DNA from: Trematomus loennbergii
Lineage: Eukaryota; Chordata; Actinopteri; Perciformes; Nototheniidae
Length of the DNA: 64,000 nucleotides
Direction of reading: 5' to 3'
NCBI GenBank assembly: GCA_012861695.1
Contig: JAAOOA010000614.1
Coordinates: 75,001-139,000, forward strand
Shown piece by piece: positions 1 through 34,341 of this stretch. Below the pieces are notes generated by a model. That model saw only the letters and a program-made list of their open reading frames with translations. It made no database searches and was not told where the DNA came from. The position numbers were made by a program, and so were the translations under genes. Position 1 is the stretch's first letter. Each line of letters starts with the position of its first letter.

Positions 1-275
1 TATAACAACATATTACATTTTGACATACAGGCCCCTTTGTCTCAGTCTACAAAATACTCCTGCAAATCAAAAGCAAAGTAATCTAAGTTGAGGTCATCAC
101 ATGTGAAGACAACTGCTGACCACTGTCTTCCGTCAGAGAGAAAGAGAGGCGGAGCGTGTCACCATAGAGAAATACAAATAAAGTGTTCATGTTGGATTTT
201 AAGGAGCGATCTGGACAGGTTTATTAAAGACGAAGACAAATGATGCTCTAACATTCACCTCCACTTTGATCATAG

Positions 276-23141
<22,866 letters not shown>

Positions 23142-23233
23142 AGACAAGGAGCGGCATTGTTCTCCGTCAAAACACAGACCAACACTCGATCCAAATGAAC
23201 ACACTGCAAGAGCCACCGTGACCTGAACCGGTG

Positions 23234-24281
23234 TTAAAGGTCCCCTATTATACTGTTTTTCATCAATATATTATAGGTCTCAGATACCTGTCTCTGATTG
23301 GCTGAAACACCAAACAGATCATTGCAGCATCCCATAATCCCCTCTGTTTCAGCCCTGTTTCCAAAGTGCTGATTCTCTGTCTGTTACTTTAGATCAGGGG
23401 TGTCAAACTCAATTTCATCGCGGGCCACATTCGAATAAAGGTTGCACTCAAAGGGCCGGTTGTAACTATATAAATATATAATATATATATATAAAAGAAT
23501 ATATTATATTACATTATTGCCTCTGAATTGGATTATTATCGGATAGGATAATAACTTATTAATTAACTACGTCTGAAAGCAGAAGTCCAGGGCAAATAAT
23601 TGTAAGTCTTCAGTGTGCATGTCACAAAATGAGATGCATTGTGGGACATGTAGTTTATGGGCAACCTGTAAAGTGGCATGTAACCGTATAATAAACGTAT
23701 TATATTCTTTGCAAGCTCTTGCGGGACCACATAAAATGAAGTCGCGGGCCGGATTTGGCCCCCGGGCCTTGAGTTTGAGACCCCTGCTTTAGATGAAAAT
23801 AAGGAGCCCCTCCCCACGCCCCTCTGAGAGATATTGGTTACAAAGAACACAATGGTGCTCTAGGAGGAGATTCAGGTGATAAGGTGGGTGGGGGGGGGGG
23901 TTACCTTGGTTGGTGATTGGCTAATGGTTACACAAGCCAGAACATCGTTATGACATCATAAAGTGGCCAAAATCTGATCAGCTCATTTTCAGACAGGTTT
24001 TTATATAAAAGGATCAGGACAAAAAGAGAGAGAATCTTTGTTCCTGAAACTTTCAGAGTCTCTTTACACAGAGGGGACATGTTGATGTAGAAGAGACATG
24101 AAGAAGAGGGGACACTTGTTGATGAAGAAGAGACATGAAGAAGAGGGGACACATGTTGATGTAGAAGATACATGAAGAAGAGGGACACATGTTGATGTAG
24201 AAGAGACATGAAGAAGAGGGGACACATGTTGATGTAGAAGAGACATGAAGAAGTGGATTTTGCATAATAGGTGACCTTTAA
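23234..24281. mobile_element. TTAA-flanked MITE in the acsl3 3' flank
   Basis: Left TTAAAGGTCCCCTATTAT and right TGCATAATAGGTGACCTTTA are inverted, with TTAA at both edges (23234-23237, 24278-24281). It begins 93 bases after the acsl3 stop, so it may lie in the 3' UTR. It carries a nested hAT MITE (23395-23786) and about five tandem copies of a 31 to 33-bp unit with ACATGTTGATGTAGAAGA (24076-24250). A paralogous copy is at 39722-40870. Confidence 0.85.
23395..23786. mobile_element. hAT-like MITE nested in the TTAA MITE
   Basis: Ends CAGGGGTGTCAAACTCAA and TTGAGTTTGAGACCCCTG. Perfect 8-bp target duplication CTTTAGAT at 23387-23394 and 23787-23794. The paralogous host element at 39722-40870 has one uninterrupted CTTTAGAT at about 39885-39892, the pre-insertion site. 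Same family as 5577-6152, opposite orientation. Confidence 0.93.
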
Positions 24282-24284
24282 ATC

Positions 24285-24671
24285 TTAAAGGTGGGGTAGG
24301 TAAGTTTGAGAAACCGGCTCGAGATACACTTTTGTTATATTCCATGGAATGCTCTTAACATCCCGATAGCAATGAATATCTTAAGTCTTTGACAAAAAAT
24401 CCATTAAAAAATGTCATCTGTGGAAGCCGTAGTACTGTAAAAAGCACGACCAATCATCTGAGCCGGCCCGGCTAAAATAACTGGATGGCCTACCTGCCTG
24501 TCAGCCTTCCATCTGTGCACAAACTTATCTCGTGCCCTCATTGGTCATGTGCGCGTTCGTGTGTGTTGGAGGAGGGGCTCTGGAAGGAAGTGGCAGATTT
24601 TTTCCGGCTGTGTATTTTCAAATTCTAGCGCACTCGAGCCGGTTTCTCAAACTTACCTACCCCACCTTTAA
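24285..24671. mobile_element. Foldback MITE with 39-bp perfect inverted ends
   Basis: Left arm 24285-24323 (TTAAAGGTGGGGTAGGTAAG on) is the exact reverse complement of 24633-24671. TTAA is at both ends. Other copies: 52766-53153 (inverted) and a truncated one at 40876-41175. It probably lies in the acsl3 3' UTR if either polyA signal downstream is used. Confidence 0.9.
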
Positions 24672-25416
24672 CAGAAAGGAGGTTAAAAATAGGGTGTCAG
24701 CAACCAAATCTCGGAGGTGGAATTTTGTAACTAAAGAAAGGCGGAGAAAGAAAACAGAAAACTTTCCACTGATGCATTTTCCCTTTTTCTCGCCCAGGTT
24801 ATGACCTCTTTGTGGCGATCTGTATTGTTCCAGATGTGAGTTATGAAACAGATGTTTGTTGAACTCTTTCTTGAAGACAAAAGACACTATTTCTATCTTT
24901 GAATCTTTCCTAAACTTCATATTGATCCTCTTCTTTTTAACTTATGGGTTTTAAACTCCTTTTTCCTGCAGGTCAGGAGACGGTTCAGTCTTTTGTTTCT
25001 TTTTTGTTTTCACATATTTGAGTTCTGTCAGTGGTTTATTTTGCCTCCCACCCACAGTCAGTCGGGCTTCGTCTCCCACGGCTTGTTTCCAAAGCACAAA
25101 GCCATTTGAGGGCAAAGGAGAGCAGGTTATGTGGTCCAACAATTTGTATCTTTCCATCATCAACATTAAGGCCATTGTCCTTTTATAGGAACATGACAGA
25201 AACGGTCTATTTAAAAAAGAAAAGAAACTCTGTTGTTTAGTCTATTGTATTTTCCTACAGTGATAGAGTATATTTTTTAAGCGTGTACATTCCACTTTGT
25301 GCACAAAAATGCACATTGACTTGCTTGTATTACAGACGAAATGATTTGACAAATCATGCAATAGGAAGATGTGTCATTTCTGTCCAAATAAGGCGGTTGA
25401 TTACAGATAGGACATA

Positions 25417-25422
25417 AATAAA
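25417..25422 (+). terminator. Candidate acsl3 polyA signal
   Basis: AATAAA followed within 15-30 bases by a GT-rich stretch (TGTGCGTCTGTCTGTTG). A second candidate AATAAA is at 25846-25851, also followed by GT-rich sequence. Which is used cannot be told from sequence. Confidence 0.5.
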
Positions 25423-26009
25423 GCTTTCTCAATGTGCGTCTGTCTGTTGAATTCACACACAGAGCAACTTCTGTGTGTGTGGGTATGATTTTTATTCTGT
25501 CTTTTCTTAGCTGAACATGTTGTCCTTTGCACGAGTGAGACTAAGTGTGTGATTCCTTAAATTAAAAAGGCCCCAGCATCCCTCACAATGTGACACCTGT
25601 TGCCTTCTCGTGATCCTCGCCTTTCTAACTCATGACTGATTTTTTGAATGTGATGTTTCTCCATCCGTGTACATATCTGTTTGTGGAGCTGTGATCAGCC
25701 GGAGAAGCACTTTCAAAGTCTCTTTTTTAATTCAAGCTTTATATCAAAGACCTGTTTCGGAGCTCCACTCCACTCTGAATCCAGAGCCTGCCTTGTAACA
25801 GAAGTGCATCGACTTTTTATCCGTTATTTGTTGGAAAAATACCCAAATAAAGAAATAAACATTGTGTTTGGTCTATACACAGGGGGTTGTGTTGTTTTTT
25901 GAAGAAAAAAATCATCAGGTAAATATAATAAAATGTAAAGTATTAATCAGGTTTAGAATTACTTTATTTATCCCCAAGGGGAAACTGGATTTCATACCAG
26001 TTGCACCAT

Positions 26010-26708
26010 TTAAAGGTCCCATGTCATGCTTTTCTGGTTATTACCCGTCCCCTTGTGTTTTATTTAGCTTTTTCTGCATGTAAACGGTCTGCAGAGTCAC
26101 AAACCTCAAAGTACACCCTGTAGCGAGTAAAACTCTAACACAGAAAAGACCTGTCTATGCTGCCCCAGAACGCCTCGTTGGACATTTCTCTTTTTCCATT
26201 GTTTTCTTCGGGGCATATTGACGTAAGGGTCACAGTGACGTAACGGCTCCGCGGATTGGTCCAAACGGATTTCTCAGCCTGAACTCAGGCTGAGTTCAGG
26301 CTGAGTTTTGCTGTGTCTCGCAGACCCCACGCAGCAACCAGGAAATGACACCAGTAATCCAGCTCACACTGTCCGCTCCAGCAGCGAGTCCCGCAACGTC
26401 CTGCCAACACGGCACCCAGACCCCACGCAGCATTCTCATCTGTTTGTCATTACTGGTGTCATTTTCTGGTTGCTAACAAACGCCATTGTAACACATAAAC
26501 ACAAATCAGAGCACAGTGGGCTCATAGGGAGGGGGGGGCAGGAGCTCCAACAAGCCGTGTAGGACAGAGAGTGAATACACATACTATACAGAGATGCTGT
26601 ATGAGAAACCAATGTGAGTTTGGAAAATTGAACAATGTAAATCTATTCTAGTAGACCTCAACAATGGAATTATGATCAGTAGAAATGGCCATGTCATGGG
26701 ACCTTTAA
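26010..26708. mobile_element. TTAA-flanked MITE (TTAAAGGTCCCATGTCATG ends)
   Basis: Left TTAAAGGTCCCATGTCATG and right CATGTCATGGGACCTTTAA are perfect inverted ends with TTAA at each edge. Inside, AGCAACCAGGAAATGACACC and its near complement form a second, internal inverted repeat. No transposase ORF. 26709-27850 is AT-rich with nothing clear. Confidence 0.88.
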
Positions 26709-27859
26709 GTTAAAAAATAAATTATAATAAATACAATTACATTCAAATGAATTATAATTATATTAAAAAAAATAAGATAAATAAATAATTGTAATATTAT
26801 TTATATAATAATAAAAAATAAAATGTGCACATTTTACTCGAATAACATTTAAAATTAAATTAAATTAAAATTGCATTAAAAAAATTAAGATAAATAAATG
26901 ATTTTAATATTATTTTAATAATAATTTTTAAATGTTTTGTATTATTCAACAAATAACAGAAATACAAGTTCGATGTTAATGCTGGAAACCTTTTGTATTC
27001 CTTTTGGGTGTGATATCCATGGGACTAAAGTACAGACAGATTACAACATTTATTTATGTCTGCTGCAGCTGCAACCCTCACTGATTCAATAAAATAAATA
27101 ATTTAAACTTAATTCAATTCATCCATTAATGCTCACCATGTATTACGGTATGCAGACATACATCATCGCCGTGCTGTCAGACTGATCATTGGCTGAGTGT
27201 ATCTGGTGATAAAAGGGAGGAGATCAGTCCGATTATTGAGTTAAATGAATATGACCATCACGTTTTTTGAAAAGCAGACACCCTATAATGACCTAATAAA
27301 AGTGACTGCTATTAACTGGCTTTTCTTTCACGAAACTGTGTCTCAGGGCTTCTTAAAATGTAAGAAACTATGAATGTGTCATACTCACTTAACGGGAAGA
27401 AACTCAGCTAACTGACGATATGAACCATTTTTACCGAAACAAAACACAAGTCTCACAAGAAGCGTCTAAATGAGCCCTGAGCGAAAAAATGCTAACGCAC
27501 TTAGCACAGAACTCTAGGTATAAATCGATTGATATACTTATCGGATCTGCACAAACAAGCTTTGCTAGCAAGTTGAGATTCCACAGATTCTATAAATATA
27601 AGTATCATCACTGAGCGATCAGAACTCGCGACAGGGGAAGCAAATACAGACATCACACGACGTAGCTTTAGGTAGCAAAACACGGAGATATGCTCACCTT
27701 TTGCTGTTATTCTGGTCAAAAGTTGTGTTCAATGGCATTAAAACGAGAAAAACGCGGCTGAAGGTTAATCCATAGGTTAATCCAATGTGTCAGTCACTTT
27801 GAAAAAAGTATTGATAATCCATAATTCAATTTCTATGTCAAAAACGGACTTTTCATATT

Positions 27860-28440
27860 AGCTGCTAATGATAGCTACCAGAGAGTATGACAGCTTCCTG
27901 TTTTGGGTATTCTGGCTCACCCTCACTCCTTATTTGGTAACGTGTGTGTGTATGTGGAACTTCCCCTCGATCCCATTGGCTCTAGCGGTTAAAAAGAGGT
28001 GTCAATCATCAAAATCGACCAAGGGGGGCCAGAGATAGGTCAAATGCACCCAAATGACCCCAGAAGTGGGTTTATTTTTGCTAAATCTCTCTTAAAAGGT
28101 CAAATGTCACTTGTTTTGCATCAATCTTGATACAGGGTACTTATTATATGTTGTACTTTGGATTCCTAAAGCTTTTAGTCTACTAACCCATCATTCAAGG
28201 GTGGTTTTCACTATAAGTAATTATTTTTTGGATGGACATAATAATTTACGTTTTTTTACTATGTTCAATCTGAATTTACTTTAAAATAAAAAACATCTAT
28301 ATTGATTCTGACTTTTCTACATCCAACTCACAGGTTTATCATTACTTTGAGAAAAAAGATTATTAATTTAACCCTTTTAGAAGTGAAGTTATGGTCATTT
28401 GTTCTGGGAATGTTATTTTCGAGCCTGAGACCTGGAAAAC
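27860..28440 (-). repeat. Dispersed element related to 56568-57505
   Basis: Long colinear similarity, inverted, to 56590-57460 (shared CCATTGGCTCTAGCGGTTA and CATCAATCTTGATACAGGGT). This copy lacks the insert that interrupts the other one; its intact site is near 28334. Confidence 0.8.
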
Positions 28441-28559
28441 AGGCTCGGGGCAAGCAGACATATTCCCACTTCCTGTTAGTTTGAGCTTTGGTTTCTGATC
28501 GAGCATTCACTTTTAAATAGTGACCTGAAGTCCCAGAAGTCTGCAGTGGTGCAGGAATG

Positions 28560-28880
28560 AAAATAAAACACAATTTTAGCGCTTCCTGTTCTCCTGTTTG
28601 GAAGTCAGTGTGTTTTTTGGTTTGGTGAAATGCCAGAAATAAGGTCTGTGGTTAGCATTAGCTTACAATGTTTCAATGTTTTGTTTCTACAACATAACAT
28701 ATGTCAGTAAATACCCCACTGGTGGATGTGTAAAGCTTGATAGCCCAACGTCAGCTTTTACTCCTGCTGATTGCCTTTAGGTATCATAGTAGGCTATATA
28801 AATGTGTATTTGACACAGGGTTTATTTTCTGTGATATTCGAGAATCCAATGGAAAGATGCTGATGGCTTTTTTGTAAGAG
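28560..28880 (+). repeat. Dispersed element related to the flanks of the 72-bp array
   Basis: Matches both sides of the array at 1118-1852 (TTTTGTTTCTACAACAT before, TAGCCCAACGTCAGCTTTT and AATCCAATGGAAAGATGC after) but has no tandem 72-bp units. It looks like the unexpanded form of the same element. Confidence 0.65.
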
Positions 28881-29017
28881 GACCGATTGCACTGCTAATT
28901 TATGGGAGATAATAAATGTCCCATTCTGTTTCTTTCTTTTTCACTGTAGTCTGTCTTTTATTTCCACTCTGCCATTCCTCAACATGTTGCATTATTTCAT
29001 TCATAGGCTTTAGGTCA

Positions 29018-29604
29018 CAGGTGTCAAACTCAAGGCCCGGGGGCCAAATCAGGCCCTTGGTGGATTTAATTTCAGCCTGCAGGATCATTTTTAATTACTA
29101 TTAGATCTGGCCCGCTGGTATATTGCACACACACCTTCACTCCATCCTGAGGGTCTCCTCCGCTCAGAGCCTGACTCAAAACATTGATGAACTTGCACCC
29201 AAGATGAGATGCCAAGTATCTGGCTTGAACTAGCATCACAGAGCAGCACACTGAGTTTAATGGATGTTTCCTTCTGCACTTTTTCTCTTGAGACAACAGG
29301 GCATGTTTGTTTTTCTCTTTGAAGGAAATCGTTTTTTTTAAGCTGTTGTTGGCCTGTGGAAAAATGTAATCATAAGAAATGACTCGGAAAAGCTGCAGAT
29401 AGAGACATAAGAAATGAATGCAACTGATTATTTCATGTTTAATGTTGTTTTTATAGGCAATCATTTAAGCTTTGTTAGTTCCAGGTTTAATATGTGCAAT
29501 AAATTCATTTCAATAAGTTCTGCAATAAACATTGAACCAGTCCGGCCCTCCACTAGTACCCATTTTTTTATTTTGGCCCTCTGTGTATTTGAGTTTGACA
29601 CCTG
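29018..29604. mobile_element. hAT-like MITE, older copy
   Basis: Starts CAGGTGTCAAACTCAAGGCC and ends GAGTTTGACACCTG, the same terminus family as 5577-6152 and 23395-23786. Flanking bases are similar (TTTAGGTC and ATCTAGGT) but not a clean 8-bp duplication. Confidence 0.7.
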
Positions 29605-29930
29605 ATCTAGGTGAAAGGAATTAACATGAAGAGACTGGTCCAGTGTGGAATTTGTAGATATGACCATGCATCATCATACAGTCCAGGATTAATAATTAAG
29701 TTTATAAACATTTTCTCCTTGAAATGTACTTTTCCATCACATCCGCTCGGGTCTCTTTCTGCTGGACTCTGTCAGTCTCATATACTCTCGGGCTTTCGAT
29801 GATTTCATTACAACCCCTGGAGGCGTGAATGATGTTAAAAGAGACGCTGCGTTTTCATTTTTCTTTTTTTTCCTTTGCACATATGTTCCCCGCACGTCGT
29901 CCATAGACAGAGGACCATCATACAGTTGGT

Positions 29931-29968
29931 CACGTGACTCATGACACCAAAGGGACTCCGTATAAATA
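29931..29968 (+). promoter_or_regulatory. kcne4 promoter: E-box, AP-1-like site, TATA box
   Basis: CACGTG (29931-29936) overlaps TGACTCA (29935-29941), and TATAAATA is at 29961-29968. About 25-30 bases further comes the start of an exon-like stretch ending in the donor GTGAGT at 30061. Order and spacing fit a core promoter; factor binding is inference. Confidence 0.65.
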
Positions 29969-29989
29969 ACTGCAACCATTTAGCACTGC

Positions 29990-30060
29990 TGCCAAAACTC
30001 AAGGAGAGCTGCGAGAAATACAAGGGGGAAAGTTCACGTGAGATTTAACTCTTCAGTCTG
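29990..30060 (+). other. kcne4: kcne4 non-coding exon 1 (inferred)
   Basis: Start placed about 25 bases after the TATA box; end set by the donor GTGAGT at 30061. The intron 30061-30764 ends TCTAG, after which exon 2 runs 28 bases to the ATG. A 5' non-coding exon with a single coding exon is the usual KCNE design. Confidence 0.55.
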
Positions 30061-30792
30061 GTGAGTAGACAGCTTATAGGATTGTGTTTTTGTTTAGTCT
30101 TACATTGACTTCAGTTTTATTGTGTGGACTTTTGGTCACTTTTTTAAACAATTGAATGCCAAATTAAAACATAAGTACACAACTTTACAATTAAAACAAG
30201 TTAGAATCTATTGACAGAAGAATGAGAAGATGTTTATTAAAGTCTGATCATGCACACTTGAGAAAATACTTAACATTTGAATTGTTTTTAAAGCAATAAA
30301 CATATGCATTGAGTGTCATTTGCAAAATCGTTGAGGCATTGAATTACTTTTTTCTGCATGATCTTTTGTATCCATTGCAACATGCCTTAGGGTTCAGTAA
30401 GGTGACATATTCAGACTAAACTTTACTACCATAAACTTTGTGCATTGAATGCCATTTGCTAAAATCAAATAAAAGCAAAGTCAAATGTTGATTAATAATT
30501 GTTTGCATTGTCTTTGCAACCATGCTTCAGGGTGAAGGGGAAGCAAGTTCTCTTTTTATCCAAAACATACAAAGTTGTGGTTGTATAATAATAACAAACT
30601 TTTTCTTTCCATACTTTCATCACTTTGCAATCCTTTGAAAAGCCAAACTCCACTCAAAGTGCGGTGCGTAACGCGTGCGTAACGCGTGCATAACGCGTGC
30701 GTAAAGGTGGAAACAATCCTCATATTTATAGATGTACTTTTCTTTCTTTTTGTGTCCAATCTAGGTCTTCCACATAAACTTCGCTGAGAAAA

Positions 30793-31341
30793 ATGGAGCA
30801 CAAGGAAAACTCCACCTTGACTCCCAAACTGCTTTTCCTGCGCACGCAAAGCAGCGCACACTCCCACGAGGAGCAGAGCAACGGGAACGCGTACCTGTAC
30901 ATTTTAATAGTCATGTCTTTCTACGGGATTTTCCTCTTTGGCATAATGCTCGGCTACTTCCGCTCCAAAAGGAGAGAGAAGAGGAGGACCAACATATTCA
31001 CGCGCCTCGTGCACGAGGAGGAGCAGCGGGAGTGGGGCGCGCTCCCGAAGAAAAACAGCATTACTTTTCAACCCGCGGTCCCGGAGCTGCCCGCGGTGAA
31101 CGTGCCTTTCTGCGGGAACCACGTGCCATTCTGTGGGAACCATGGGAACCACTTCAGACACCTCCACTACGAGGGCGTGCGCCAGTCTCCGCTGGCGTGC
31201 ACGGTGTGCACGGAGCAGAGCAGCGTCAGCTCCCTGTGCTCCTCCGCGGACACGCGCTTCGCCATAGAGGAGGAGACGGACAGCTGCGAGGCGGAGGGAT
31301 CTGAGGAGCAGGTGAAGGACAGCCCGGATGATTCAGGCTGA
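30793..31341 (+). CDS. kcne4: Potassium channel regulatory subunit KCNE4
   Basis: 182-residue single-pass membrane protein. KCNE4 associates with Kv channels such as KCNQ1 and Kv1.3 and mostly reduces their current. Visible parts: short extracellular N terminus with an N-glycosylation site (N6-S-T), one transmembrane helix at about 34-56 containing ILIVMSFYGIFLFGIMLGYF, then basic RSKRREKRR at 57-65. The SFYGIFL-GIMLGY and SKRREK match is specific for KCNE4. The acidic serine-rich tail is also KCNE4-like. The leucine run that follows the basic stretch in mammals (used for Kv1.3 and calmodulin contact) is not kept; here it reads TNIFTRLV. VPFCGNH occurs twice in tandem (residues 104-117). The whole ORF is in one exon; the start is the first ATG after the acceptor at 30764. 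Confidence 0.96.
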   Translation: MEHKENSTLTPKLLFLRTQSSAHSHEEQSNGNAYLYILIVMSFYGIFLFGIMLGYFRSKRREKRRTNIFTRLVHEEEQREWGALPKKNSITFQPAVPELPAVNVPFCGNHVPFCGNHGNHFRHLHYEGVRQSPLACTVCTEQSSVSSLCSSADTRFAIEEETDSCEAEGSEEQVKDSPDDSG

Positions 31342-31703
31342 AATCTGCCCCAGAAAACAGACCCTGTGTTTTTACCCTCCACGGCTTAAAAAGAGGAGAA
31401 AATCACCTGCAGAGAATACAGGAGGCTCTGAGGTGTTTCACATCACAGAGACCGGGACAGTCCAACATCTGTTTGCCATAAAAACTTCCCAAATCAACAT
31501 CCAGAGGAGGAAGAAGTAGATCTTTAACTTAAGTAGCAATACAAGTGTAGAAGTACTCTATTACTAGATCTGCATTCAAAACTTAAGTCAAAGTATGAGC
31601 CTCCAAATAAGAGTATATTAAAGTACTCATTGTGCAAAGTGGCCCATATCAGATGAATATACATTATGTAATAAAAAGGTAGCTTATATCTCACCATGGG
31701 ATC

Positions 31704-31709
31704 AATAAA
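31704..31709 (+). terminator. Candidate kcne4 polyA signal
   Basis: First AATAAA after the kcne4 stop, 360 bases downstream. It is embedded in GGGATCAATAAAGT, which also resembles LINE 3' ends in this window, so it may come from an inserted element. Confidence 0.45.
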
Positions 31710-31799
31710 GTTCATGATGAATTATTGAATGATTATTTGGTAGATTGATGTAGATTGAATTGAAGTAATTGAGGCTATCAAACACATGTTAGGCAGTAC

Positions 31800-33540
31800 A
31801 ACATACAATATTTGCCTCTGAAATGCAGGAGAATAGAAGTATACAGTCTCAGAAAATGGAAATATTATATATATACAGTATATATACAAAAAAAGTATGT
31901 CGAAATTGTACTTAAGGACTTGAGTGAATGTATGTCCTGTCCTCCACTGGCAACATCAGGGCTGGAGCAGGACAATCAATAGGTAAATGCAGACAATGTA
32001 TAGGAGGCATTGGCCCACAATCGTTTTTAGTTTTACATTTTTGCCTGATCAACATGAAACCAGATAGAGATTTGCCTTTTTAATATATTTTAAATAGGAT
32101 AATCATGGTAAGAGTGACAAATATACCTACGCTGCTCACTGCTCACTCTTTATCTTATAGGGGTTGCAATTCAAATCAATACAACTTTATTTGACTCCGC
32201 AAGCAGATCAACATAAACACTTCAATCAATAGCTGGAATCATTAATGAATACAAGATATATAGATTTCCATATCCACTTACAACAACTACTAGAGACAGA
32301 GAGAGACTACAGACTTGTGCAAAATGCAATATTAAGAACAAACTGGCCTATAATTAGTAGCAATAAATCAGAATTTAGTATACCATACTGTATGATTTCA
32401 GTGCATAACCCCTCCCTGTTTGTGACTCTTCTGCAGCGGACTGAGAGAAAAACTGTCTTTTTAAATGAACATGACTTGCTCTTGCCATCCTGGCTTTGAG
32501 TTTTAAAACGTTCCTGGAACTCACTTGAAAGATTGTCAAAAAAACAATTAAATTGTATTTGTTGTAAATGTAGCTTCACAATCAACGCTGTTAGAGATGT
32601 AGGTTTACTCGATGAAAGCAATGCACTGTACATATTGTTTGTATTGTTCCCACTTTTTAACTCCTTTGCTGAGGAGAAAATAAATGATTGTGAATTGAAA
32701 TTTGTTGCTGTTTTTTTAATAGTATGATGTTTCACCAGTGGAGGGCACTCTTGTACTGCTTTCATGTGATGCTAATAAGGAAGAGGAAAAGAACATAGGA
32801 GAACATAAAAGAGCAATATAGTAAGGGTGATTATTACTACTATGTTAGCCTACATTAGATTATTAGAATGAGAGCAGAACGGGGCAGATTTTAACTCAAT
32901 CAGGACGACCAAAGCACAAGAATCCAGAATATATTTAGCTCATATATATCCTCGGTTAAACATGTCTCCAAAACTCTATATTTCATGTTATGGCAGACTT
33001 CTGATTATTAGAAATGAATCAATAATTGATCAGATGAAAAATAAGGAAAGGAAATTATGATTCCAGGGTCACACAATTCGCAGAAGGAAAGGAAAGCCAA
33101 ATAATTAAATACAAATAATAATAATAAATACATAAATAATTTAGTAACAATAAAATACAACTCTAAAGATGGAATAACAATGCAGTGTAAGTCAGGCTTT
33201 GTAAGAGGAGGGGGTCTCCAGACTTAACTTTGTATATAAACAACTTAATACATTGTATTATAATTATATAACCCTTGATGTGTTACAGATTGTGGCTTAT
33301 ATCACAATTAACTTGCTAGGGTTAAATCTGATAATCCACAAACTATTCATCTATTCGTATTATGTGGTGGTGGTTTACGCATGCAAACAAATTGATTGTG
33401 GATTCAATTTAAACACCAATCAGACAGTGTTGGCACATGTTGAATAAAGACAAAGAAGACAGTCACTAAGGCTTGTAAACGGTTTACTTGCCTGGTGACA
33501 TGAGAACAAACCAGGGAAAGAAGCCAGGATTCAGCTTCAG
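31800..33540. other. Intergenic, no gene seen
   Basis: AT-rich sequence. A short ATACAACTTTATTTGAC stretch near 32181 resembles a dispersed repeat. No ORF has family features. Confidence 0.6.
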
Positions 33541-33556
33541 GTTCCCTCTCTAAAGC

Positions 33557-33559
<3 letters not shown>

Positions 33560-33611
<52 letters not shown>

Positions 33612-33665
33612 TGTGTGTGTGTGTGTGGTGTGTGTGTGTGGGTGTGTGTGTGTGGTGTGTGTGTG

Positions 33666-33704
<39 letters not shown>
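33560..33704. repeat. (GT)n microsatellite
   Basis: Interrupted GT array followed by GAGAGAGAGG. Confidence 0.96.
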
Positions 33705-33712
<8 letters not shown>

Positions 33713-33940
33713 GCCGAGCTGAGTGACGCAGCACAGAGAACACGCACACACAAACACGTTGCTTTACACACGAGCTATCAGCATCCTGCAGGCTCTCAGC
33801 CTCACAACTCACTGCAGTGACGGCTCGGCACACCAACAACTTTAATGGCCAGAGGGAAAACACGCGTATATTTTATGACGTACATTCATTGACAAGTGTA
33901 ATAGCCTAAATTGACCCAAAGGCGTCTGCAGCTTCCTGTT

Positions 33941-33949
33941 TGTGTGTGT

Positions 33950-34025
<76 letters not shown>
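33941..34025. repeat. (GT)n microsatellite
   Basis: Second GT array of this intergenic stretch, with one GG interruption. Confidence 0.96.
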
Positions 34026-34027
<2 letters not shown>

Positions 34028-34341
34028 AGAATGGATTTCCCTGTTTCTCCTCCCTAATTAAAAGATGATTTTAACAGCACCATTTGAACTGTAAGGTCCC
34101 TGAGTATAATTAGGCAGGGAATCAACTACATTGTCAAAAAAGTATATGTTTATGGGTTATTACTTTAAGTTGTTATCTTTATTTAACTAAGCTGAGTGTG
34201 GATCAAACTCACATATAAGAATAAGCCTCAACTGCCGTGATGACGTGTTTTTGTACGCTGACCCTAGCATAGCTGTGGTTAATGACATTTTTCAATTTGA
34301 TTTTAAACGATGTGTGGCAAACAAACGTTTATGATACGTAC

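Noticed and set aside
29072..29464. 130-codon minus-strand ORF
   Set aside because: Lies wholly inside an old hAT-like MITE and has no recognisable domain.
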